The notes under the pieces: model-generated
Database searches by the model: none
Seen by the model: the letters and a program-made list of their open reading frames with translations, nothing else
Told to the model about the DNA's origin: nothing
Made by a program: the position numbers and the translations under genes
In this document: piece by piece, positions 41,561-47,006 of the stretch
How the letters are laid out: each line of letters opens with the position of its first letter
How positions within the stretch are numbered: the first letter of the stretch is position 1
From: Pseudomonas kitaguniensis
GTDB lineage: Bacteria > Pseudomonadota > Gammaproteobacteria > Pseudomonadales > Pseudomonadaceae
NCBI RefSeq assembly: GCF_009296165.1
Contig: NZ_VUAZ01000127.1
Location: 1 to 56,841, forward strand
Direction: 5' to 3'
Length of the DNA stretch: 56,841 nt

Positions 41561-42331
41561 ATGCGGCGCGTGGTGTTCAATCAAAAAGGCGGCGTTGGCA
41601 AGTCCAGCATTGCCTGCAACCTGGCGGCGGTCAGCGCCAGTGAAGGCTACAGAACCCTGTTGGTGGACCTCGATGCACAAGCCAACTCAACCCAGTACCT
41701 CACCGGTCTTACCGGCAACGATATACCGATGGGCATTGCGGAATTCTTCAAGCAAACCCTGTCCAGTGGTCCGTTTTCGAAGAAGAACCGGGTGGATATT
41801 TACGAAACCCCCTTCGACAACCTGCACGTGATCACCGCCACGGCGGAGCTTGCCGACTTGCAGCCCAAGCTTGAGGCCAAGCACAAGATCAACAAGCTGC
41901 GAAAGCTGCTGGACGAGTTGAGCGAAGATTACGACCGGATCTACCTGGATACACCGCCGGCATTGAATTTTTACGCGGTTTCGGCACTGATCGCCGCTGA
42001 TCGTGTGCTGATCCCCTTCGATTGCGACAGCTTCTCGCGTCAGGCGCTGTACGGCCTGCTGGCTGAGATCGAAGAATTGAAGGAAGACCACAACGAAGGC
42101 CTCGAAGTGGAGGGCATTGTGGTCAACCAGTTCCAGGCCCGCGCGAGCCTGCCGCAGCAGATGCTCGACGAGTTGATTGCCGAAGGGTTGCCGGTGCTCC
42201 CGGTGTACCTGGCCAGCTCGGTGCGCATGCGCGAGTCGCACCAGCAGAACAAGCCGCTGATTCACCTGGACCCGCGGCATAAGCTGACGCAGCAGTTTGT
42301 GGAGTTACATAACCTGCTCGAAAACGCATGA
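41561..42331 (+). CDS. Orphan ParA-family ATPase
   Basis: A 256-residue ParA/Soj-like P-loop ATPase with the deviant Walker A NQKGGVGKSS (signature Lys9 and Lys14), VDLDAQAN, and YLDTPPALNF. ATG 41561 follows GGAGG at 7 bases; the in-frame region upstream is not conserved. No ParB-like gene or parS-like repeats lie next to it, and there is no N-terminal helix-turn-helix. It is thus an orphan ParA of the kind that positions protein clusters or, in some cases, acts in chromosome or cargo placement. It is divergent from the APE operon and followed by a REP doublet. Function is not inferred further. Confidence 0.85.
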   Translation: MRRVVFNQKGGVGKSSIACNLAAVSASEGYRTLLVDLDAQANSTQYLTGLTGNDIPMGIAEFFKQTLSSGPFSKKNRVDIYETPFDNLHVITATAELADLQPKLEAKHKINKLRKLLDELSEDYDRIYLDTPPALNFYAVSALIAADRVLIPFDCDSFSRQALYGLLAEIEELKEDHNEGLEVEGIVVNQFQARASLPQQMLDELIAEGLPVLPVYLASSVRMRESHQQNKPLIHLDPRHKLTQQFVELHNLLENA

Positions 42332-42371
42332 TTTAAAGCGCAACACCCAACCCACGGTGGGAACGGGCTTG

Positions 42372-42459
42372 TGTGGGAGCCGGGCTTGCTCGCGATGCAG
42401 GCACCCCGGTATTTCTGTTAGACCGAGGTGATGCCATCGCAGGCAAGCCAGCTCCCACA
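42372..42459. repeat. REP doublet after parA
   Basis: GTGGGAGCCGGGCTTGCTCG and CAGGCAAGCCAGCTCCCACA are inverted around a spacer with CACCCCGGT. The right arm is also the left edge of the 0.7-kb tandem duplication that follows (CTCCCACATG at 42452 and again at 43158). Confidence 0.8.
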
Positions 42460-42499
42460 TGTTGACCGCATTCCTGCAGGCGCTTTGGCGTTATCCCAC

Positions 42500-42816
42500 G
42501 CGAGGTGTAGGAAGGGTCTGGCAAACAGGGGTGTGCCTTGTCTCATTGCCTACAGATAAGCCAGAATCGCCCGGCTTGTGCGTCTGGATGGGCGTCTCTA
42601 AGGTTCTCCGGTCACTGAATGTTCAGTGATCGGGTTTAGTAGCCCGTGGTGAGGCGTACAGCAACTCTTCGGTCAGGACTTTCCTGAACGTGATGGTGGC
42701 TGTACGAAGGGCGCTTTCGAGCGCGCCGGTTGCGTCTCCCCGGTCTACTAACCTGCGTACAGCTGCCACCCTCCGTTTAGTAGCGGCTGGTTGCGGCTCC
42801 CGCTCGGAGACGATCC
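42500..42816 (+). promoter_or_regulatory. Structured leader with alternative Shine-Dalgarno pairing, copy 1
   Basis: Hairpins visible in order: TGTAGG/CCTACA (42506-42554), TCACTGAA/TTCAGTGA (42612-42629), TCAGGA/TCCTGA (42673-42687) and GCGCT-TTCG-AGCGC (42711-42724). A switching strand (R2, CGTCTCC 42733-42739, then CTACTAA 42745-42751) can pair upstream with TTAGTAG (42636-42642) plus GAGGCG (R1, 42651-42656). It can equally pair downstream with TTAGTAG (42777-42783) plus GGAGACG (R3, 42806-42812). R3 contains the ribosome site GGAG of the gene at 42817, so the second pairing should hide it. CGTACAG (42655 and 42756) can likewise compete for CTGTACG (42700). The trigger is unknown. Confidence 0.7.
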
Positions 42817-43038
42817 ATGGTTAACCTTTATACCGTTGCACCCAACCTCCCCACCGAAACCCTCGTGCTCAACAGTTACGAAACGTTCTCTTCCGTCCGC
42901 ACGCTGTTACTCAACCTGTCCAACGACCTAACCGGCGAACACCGCGACGTGGCCCTGGCGATTCATCAATTGAGCGAACTCGGCGTCATGCTGGTAGGCC
43001 AGATAATGGACCGCGAAACCCCCGCAGCCTCAAGGTAA
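42817..43038 (+). CDS. Small protein, DUF6124/DUF3077-like, copy 1
   Basis: A 73-residue protein with the core PTETLVLNSYETFSSVRTLL...HRDVALAIHQLSELGVMLV. I associate it with the Pseudomonas small-protein family annotated as DUF3077/DUF6124, whose function is unknown; the family name is from memory. It has no signal peptide or membrane helix and looks like a short helical bundle. It is almost identical to the copy at 43520 except for the first nine or so residues and one Asp/Asn change. Expression is probably governed by the leader 42500-42816, whose last stem covers the GGAG ribosome site 7 bases before ATG. Confidence 0.8.
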   Translation: MVNLYTVAPNLPTETLVLNSYETFSSVRTLLLNLSNDLTGEHRDVALAIHQLSELGVMLVGQIMDRETPAASR

Positions 43039-43051
43039 AACGCGCTTGAAA

Positions 43052-43079
43052 TGTGGGAGGCAGCAAACCGCCTCCCACA
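43052..43079 (+). terminator. Hairpin after small-protein copy 1
   Basis: TGTGGGAGGC and GCCTCCCACA pair perfectly across an 8-base loop, 13 bases after the stop. It is REP-like in sequence and has no T-run; it probably serves as a transcript end. Confidence 0.55.
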
Positions 43080-43154
43080 CTAGACACCTTGGCTACGCAG
43101 CCAGCTCATCAACTGCGCTAGAGGAAACGCCCCGCTCTGGCGCGCACTTCGCGG
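43080..43154 (-). pseudogene. trxC 3' fragment from the duplication
   Basis: Seventy-five bases match the last 25 codons of trxC (read on the minus strand from the TAG at 43080-43082, giving ...LMSWLRSQGV) with several changes and one deletion. The sequence then jumps to the start of unit 2. It is debris that marks the right edge of the duplicated unit and has no start. Confidence 0.85.
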
Positions 43155-43205
43155 CCTTTCTCCCACATGTTGACCGCATTCCTGCGGGCGCTTTGGCGTT
43201 ATCCC

Positions 43206-43519
43206 ACGCGAGGTGTAGGAAGGGTCTGGCAAACAGGGGTGTGCCTTGTCTCATTGCCTACAGATAAGCCAGAATCGCCCGGCTTGTGCGTCTGGATGGG
43301 CGTCTCTAAGGTTCTCCGGTCACTGAATGTTCAGTGATCGGGTTTAGTAGCCTGCAGAACATCTTAAAGAGTACAAGCTCCATCTTTGATGGTGGCTGTG
43401 CGCAGGGCACTTTCGGGTGCGCCGGTCTTTTCGATGTTCCCCGGTCTACTAACCTGCGTACAGCTGCCACCCTTCGTTTAGTAGCGAAGTATTCGCAGCC
43501 CTAAGCGGGAACATCGAAT
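43206..43519 (+). promoter_or_regulatory. Structured leader with alternative Shine-Dalgarno pairing, copy 2
   Basis: The same architecture as copy 1, with different sequence in three blocks. R2 is TTCGATGTTCCC (43430-43441), followed by the conserved CTACTAA (43446-43452). It can pair with R1, GAACATC (43357-43363), preceded by TTAGTAG (43344-43350), or with R3, GGGAACATCGAA (43507-43518), preceded by TTAGTAG. R2:R3 is 12 perfect pairs and covers the GGGA ribosome site of the ATG at 43520. The TTCG hairpin is kept as GCACT-TTCG-GGTGC, with a G-C to A-U exchange relative to copy 1. CTGTGCG replaces CTGTACG but can still pair through a G-U. Confidence 0.7.
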
Positions 43520-43750
43520 ATGTCCAAAGCTACCAATCTTTTCAGCATCACCCCCAACCTACCCACCGAAACCCTCGTGCTCAACAGTTACGAAACCTTT
43601 TCGTCCGTCCGCACGCTGTTACTCAACCTGTCCAACAACCTCACCGGCGAACACCGCGACGTGGCCCTGGCGATTCATCAATTGAGCGAGCTCGGCGTCA
43701 TGCTGGTAGGCCAGATAATGGACCGCGAAACCCCCGCAGCCTCAAGGTAA
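43520..43750 (+). CDS. Small protein, DUF6124/DUF3077-like, copy 2
   Basis: A 76-residue paralogue of the product at 42817: MSKATNLFSIT in place of MVNLYTVA, then an almost identical body ending MDRETPAASR. The nucleotide identity of the body is so high that the duplication or a later conversion must be recent, while the N-terminal codons and the ribosome-site region are unrelated. It is preceded by its own switch-like leader and followed by a hairpin it shares with the converging trxC gene. Confidence 0.8.
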   Translation: MSKATNLFSITPNLPTETLVLNSYETFSSVRTLLLNLSNNLTGEHRDVALAIHQLSELGVMLVGQIMDRETPAASR

Positions 43751-43763
43751 AACGCGCTTGAAA

Positions 43764-43791
43764 TGTGGGAGGCAGCAAATCGCCTCCCACA
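43764..43791. terminator. Hairpin between small-protein copy 2 and trxC
   Basis: TGTGGGAGGC and GCCTCCCACA pair around an 8-base loop and directly abut the trxC stop, so the element probably serves both converging transcripts. Confidence 0.55.
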
Positions 43792-44226
43792 CTAGACACC
43801 TTGGCTACGCAGCCAGCTCATCAACTGCGCCAGCGCAAACGCCCCGCTCTGGCGCGCCACTTCGCGGCCGTTCTTGAACAGAATCAAACTGGGGATCGAA
43901 CGAATCCCCAACTGCGCCGACAGTTGCTGATTGGCCTCGCTGTCGAGCTTGGCCAGCCGGCACCTGCCCGCCAGTTGCCCAGCCGCCTGTTCAAACACCG
44001 GCGCAAACGACTTGCATGGCCCACACCACTCGGCCCACACATCCACCAGCAACGGCAGGTCGCCCTTGATCTGGCTGGCGTAGTCGCCCTGTTTCAGCTC
44101 AAAAGGTTTGCTCAACAACACCGGCTGCTTGCACCGCCCGCACTTGGGCGCATCGCTCAGGCGTTCGCCGGGGATGCGGTTGAGGCCGTTGCAATGCGGG
44201 CAGGGGATGACAAGAGGTTCGGACAT
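43792..44226 (-). CDS. trxC: Thioredoxin 2
   Basis: TrxC reduces protein disulfides in the cytoplasm and helps under oxidative stress. The 144-residue protein has the TrxC-specific N-terminal zinc finger (Cys9, Cys12, Cys29, Cys32: CPHC...CGRC) and the redox site WCGPC (67-71). ATG 44226 follows AAGGAG; the in-frame stretch to 44310 is not conserved. Its last codons were copied into the duplication at 43080. Confidence 0.95.
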   Translation of the reverse strand: MSEPLVIPCPHCNGLNRIPGERLSDAPKCGRCKQPVLLSKPFELKQGDYASQIKGDLPLLVDVWAEWCGPCKSFAPVFEQAAGQLAGRCRLAKLDSEANQQLSAQLGIRSIPSLILFKNGREVARQSGAFALAQLMSWLRSQGV

Positions 44227-44395
44227 CGGGGGCTCCTTGGAATTGGCCATGGAGTGAACTTGGAGTCGGCGAGCGGGTTTATCAAGGTGTGCAGCAAACG
44301 ACTCATCCACTCACAGTTTACCCAAGCTGATGTGAGATCGCCTATCTAGGCTGTTGGAGCTTGTCCTGTTTTGCGCCATCCGTCTGTTTGCGAAT

Positions 44396-44449
44396 ATAGC
44401 AAATTGCGATAGTTCGAATTCAGGTTTAACCTTCATAGCAAGATGCGAT
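44396..44449 (+). promoter_or_regulatory. Paired operator sites upstream of higA
   Basis: ATAGCAAATTGCGAT (44396-44410) and ATAGCAAGATGCGAT (44435-44449) are two near-palindromes 39 bases apart, just before the toxin remnant. They fit autoregulatory sites for the HigA protein, which normally binds palindromes in its own promoter. The promoter hexamers are not clear. Confidence 0.6.
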
Positions 44450-44460
44450 AAGGATGTTGC

Positions 44461-44493
44461 ATGCGAGTGATCAGCGAGAAAAGAATCTGGTAA
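44461..44493 (+). pseudogene. higB: higB toxin remnant (10 codons)
   Basis: After AAGGA at 6-base spacing, ATG 44461 encodes MRVISEKRIW and then TAA. MRVISEKR is a typical HigB (RelE-fold mRNA interferase) N-terminus, whose normal length is about 100 residues. The rest of the toxin appears cleanly deleted, leaving the start and ribosome site joined to the stretch in front of higA. The frame from 44454 that overlaps it into higA is an alternative start of the antitoxin but less likely. Confidence 0.7.
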
Positions 44494-44519
44494 CAACACA
44501 ATTGGAAGGAGAAAATCAG

Positions 44520-44921
44520 ATGAGCGCACTCATCCGGCTCGCTGCTGAACATTGGCAATTTGTTTCACCTTTGCTGCGCAAGCCAAAAAACGAGGCGGAT
44601 TACGACCTACTGGTAATTGCTCTCGACGAACTGCTGGACCTGGTCGGTGAGGAGGAATCAAATCCGCTGATGAGCTTGGTGGACATCCTCAGCGACTGGA
44701 TCGAAGCTTACGATCTTGAGCATCGCCCGATGCCTGTTGCCAGTGGTGTCGACGTGCTGCGCGCAATGATGCGCGAGCACGGTTTGAACCAGAGCGACCT
44801 GCCAGGGGTTGGCGCCCAATCGGTCGTCTCCGAGGTGTTGAGCGGCAAGCGCCAGCTGAACGTGCGGCAAATTCGCTGGCTGGCCGAGCGGTTTGGCGTG
44901 TCGGTGGAGACCTTTATTTAG
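44520..44921 (+). CDS. higA: HigA-type antitoxin/transcription regulator (orphan)
   Basis: A 133-residue antitoxin with an acidic helical N-terminal half (about 1-70) that would wrap a HigB toxin. The C-terminal half is an XRE-like helix-turn-helix (about 78-132: LNQSDLPGVGAQSVVSEVLSGKRQLNVRQI). ATG 44520 has AAGGAG 8 bases upstream. The N-terminal half and the arrangement match the E. coli HigA/YgjM group, in which the toxin gene comes first. Here the toxin is reduced to 10 codons, so the protein probably survives as a repressor of its own promoter or as protection against incoming HigB. Its 3' end overlaps the GNAT gene by 8 bases. Confidence 0.85.
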   Translation: MSALIRLAAEHWQFVSPLLRKPKNEADYDLLVIALDELLDLVGEEESNPLMSLVDILSDWIEAYDLEHRPMPVASGVDVLRAMMREHGLNQSDLPGVGAQSVVSEVLSGKRQLNVRQIRWLAERFGVSVETFI

Positions 44922-45483
44922 CCGAGGCACCTTTGAACACATACACACAGGTGTCATCAACCACGCCGGCTTTATCGATCCGCGCATTCGAAAGCACTGC
45001 CTCACGTTCAAACCCGCAACGTTCTGCCACTCTAATGCTGCGAGTGTTTCGCGCGGCCGTGGTGAGTGCGATTCGCTTGGCGTTGAAGAACTCCACAGCG
45101 ATGTTTCGCACCAAGGCGCACGCTTCGCTGGCGTAGCCTTTACCCATGCTGGCGCTGCCAATCCAGTAGCCTATTTCCAGGTAAGGAATGCGCAGGTCGT
45201 GAATAAACAGGCTGATGCAGCCGACCAGCGCGTCGGAGCTGTTTTCGATAATCAAAAACGTGTATTCGGTCTTATCGGCGCTGAAGTTATCCACAGCCGT
45301 TTGCATAGTGGTGCGGGCATCTTCCAGGCTGGCGGTGCCATTCGCCCACATCAAAAACTCAGCGTGGGGTTGGCTGAAATCGCTGATCAGGCGATGCATG
45401 GCCGACACTCTGTCGAGTGCCGGTGCCGCAAGGTGCAGGCGCGTACCGCGTAATAGCCCTGCCGGGATGTCCGAAAGCTTCAT
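44914..45483 (-). CDS. GNAT-family N-acetyltransferase (RimJ/RimL-like)
   Basis: A 189-residue acetyltransferase of the Acetyltransf_3 type. The acetyl-CoA loop is around IGSASMGKGYASEA (about 110-125), followed by NTRSIRVAERCGFE, the usual end of the fold. RimJ/RimL-like enzymes acetylate protein N-termini or small amines; the substrate here is unknown. It is the last gene of a minus-strand run after selO, 11 bases downstream, and may be co-transcribed. Confidence 0.82.
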   Translation of the reverse strand: MKLSDIPAGLLRGTRLHLAAPALDRVSAMHRLISDFSQPHAEFLMWANGTASLEDARTTMQTAVDNFSADKTEYTFLIIENSSDALVGCISLFIHDLRIPYLEIGYWIGSASMGKGYASEACALVRNIAVEFFNAKRIALTTAARNTRSIRVAERCGFEREAVLSNARIDKAGVVDDTCVYVFKGASAK

Positions 45484-45494
45484 CGAGCGTCTCC

Positions 45495-46958
45495 TTATGA
45501 CGAACAGCTAATTTCCAAATGCTTGCCCCAATCCGGCGGCCGCTGGGCGTATTGCTCCATGCCCGGTTGCTCTTCAAACGGCTTGCTCAGCACCTCATGC
45601 AGCCGGCGTACTTCGCTGTAATCGCCTGACTCGGCGGCAGCAATCGCGTTTTGCGCCAGGTAATTGCGCAGGATGTACAGCGGGTTCACCGCGTGCATGC
45701 GCGCACGGCGTTTTGCCTCGTCGCTGTCGCCGTCGCGGGCTACGCGGGCGGTGTACAGCTCGGCCCAGGCATCAAAACCGGCGAGGTCGACGAAGTCATC
45801 GCGCAGCTTCGTCACGGCCAGCGCTGCCGGTTCATCGCCCAGGCGGCGGAAGAACAGCGTGTAGTCGACGCCGCTGTTCTGCATCAGTTTGAGCAAGCGC
45901 TCCAGCAGTGCCTGGTCATCGTCTTCAGCGGTGGTGAGGCCGAGCCGGCGGCGCATCAAATCCAGGTAATGCGCCTGGTACAGCGGCAGGTACAGGCCAA
46001 GCGCCTCCTTCAAAGCATCGACGCTGATAAACGGCGTCAGCGCCTGGGCCAATGCGCTGAGGTTCCACTGCCCGATGGGCACCTGATTGCTGAACGAGTA
46101 GCGCCCTTCATGATCGGAGTGGTTGCAGATGAAGTGCGCGTCAAAGTCATCCAGAAACGCGAACGGCCCGAAGTCGAAAGTGATGCCGAGGATCGACATA
46201 TTGTCGGTGTTCATAACGCCGTGGCAGAAGCCATAGGCCTGCCATTTTGCGATCATTTCGGCGTTGCGCTCGACGATCTCGCGGAACATCGCCAGGTAGG
46301 GTTCTGGCTGTTCGCGGCACTCGGGGTAGTGAAGGTTCAACACGTGTTTGGCCAACTCGGCCTGCTGCTCGGGTTTTTTGGTGTAGTAGAAATACTCGAA
46401 ATGGCCGAAGCGAATATGGCTGGGCGCCAAGCGCAGCACCATCGCGCCGCGTTCCTGTTTCTCGCGCCACACCGGGGTGCTGGAGCCGATCACGCAGGCC
46501 GCGCGGCTGCTGGGAATACCCAGCGCATGCAGCGCTTCAGAGGCTAAAAACTCGCGAATCGAAGAGCGCAGCACCGCGCGGCCATCGCCCATGCGCGAGT
46601 AAGGCGTCATGCCGGCGCCTTTGAGGTGCAGGTCCCAGTGTTCGCCAGCTGCGTTATAGACCTCGCCGAGCAACAACCCACGGCCATCGCCCAATTGCGG
46701 GCTGTAGCCGCCGAACTGATGCCCGGAATAGACCATCGCACGCGGCTCGGCGTCGGCCCACAGTGTGTGCCCGCTGAACAGTTCGGCGAACACCGGCGTT
46801 TCGGCCACGGCCGGGTCTAGGTCGAGCAGGGCCAGGGCGGCGCTGCTCGCCGCTACAAGGTGCGGCTCGTCGAGGGGCTCAGGCAGTACGTGGGTTGAGA
46901 ACGCGTCGCCGAGGCGTGCGAAGCGGTTGTCGAAGGTCAGTTCGTCGAGGGCTTTCAC
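45495..46958 (-). CDS. selO: SelO/YdiU family protein AMPylator
   Basis: A 487-residue pseudokinase-fold enzyme that transfers AMP from ATP to Ser, Thr or Tyr of target proteins. Recognisable text includes YSGHQFGGYSPQLGDGRG, the glycine-rich ATP region, LKGAGMTPYSRMGDGRAVLR, and HGVMNTDNMSILGITFDFGP with the metal-binding Asn and Asp of the inverted active site. The length is as expected for bacterial SelO. SelO is linked to redox stress. An inverted repeat (AGCAGAATG/CATTCTGCT, 46970-46993) without a T-run lies upstream. Confidence 0.95.
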   Translation of the reverse strand: MKALDELTFDNRFARLGDAFSTHVLPEPLDEPHLVAASSAALALLDLDPAVAETPVFAELFSGHTLWADAEPRAMVYSGHQFGGYSPQLGDGRGLLLGEVYNAAGEHWDLHLKGAGMTPYSRMGDGRAVLRSSIREFLASEALHALGIPSSRAACVIGSSTPVWREKQERGAMVLRLAPSHIRFGHFEYFYYTKKPEQQAELAKHVLNLHYPECREQPEPYLAMFREIVERNAEMIAKWQAYGFCHGVMNTDNMSILGITFDFGPFAFLDDFDAHFICNHSDHEGRYSFSNQVPIGQWNLSALAQALTPFISVDALKEALGLYLPLYQAHYLDLMRRRLGLTTAEDDDQALLERLLKLMQNSGVDYTLFFRRLGDEPAALAVTKLRDDFVDLAGFDAWAELYTARVARDGDSDEAKRRARMHAVNPLYILRNYLAQNAIAAAESGDYSEVRRLHEVLSKPFEEQPGMEQYAQRPPDWGKHLEISCSS

Positions 46959-47006
46959 CGGCCATCTCCAGCAGAATGTTTGAGCATTCTGCTGGGGATA
47001 GGGCGT

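Larger units (their letters stand above)
42452..43157. repeat. Tandem duplication, unit 1
   Basis: The 706-base unit runs from CTCCCACATGTTGACC to a truncated trxC end. It contains the structured leader, a small-protein gene, a hairpin and 75 bases of trxC 3' coding sequence. Unit 2 begins directly at 43158. The units are nearly identical except for three blocks in the leader and the first codons of the gene. Confidence 0.9.
43158..43869. repeat. Tandem duplication, unit 2
   Basis: The second unit contains the leader (about 43206-43519), the small-protein gene, a hairpin and the intact 3' end of trxC. Because trxC is complete only at this end, unit 2 is probably the original position and unit 1 the added copy, or a recombinant of both. 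Confidence 0.85.

Noticed and set aside
42506..42554. Sigma-54 promoter in TCTGGCAAACAGGGGTGTGC
   Set aside because: The spacing between GG and GC is 13 bases instead of 10, so the -24/-12 rule is not met.
43046..43267. 73-codon plus-strand frame between the small-protein copies
   Set aside because: It spans the hairpin, the trxC fragment and the duplication junction, so it is an accidental frame over debris.
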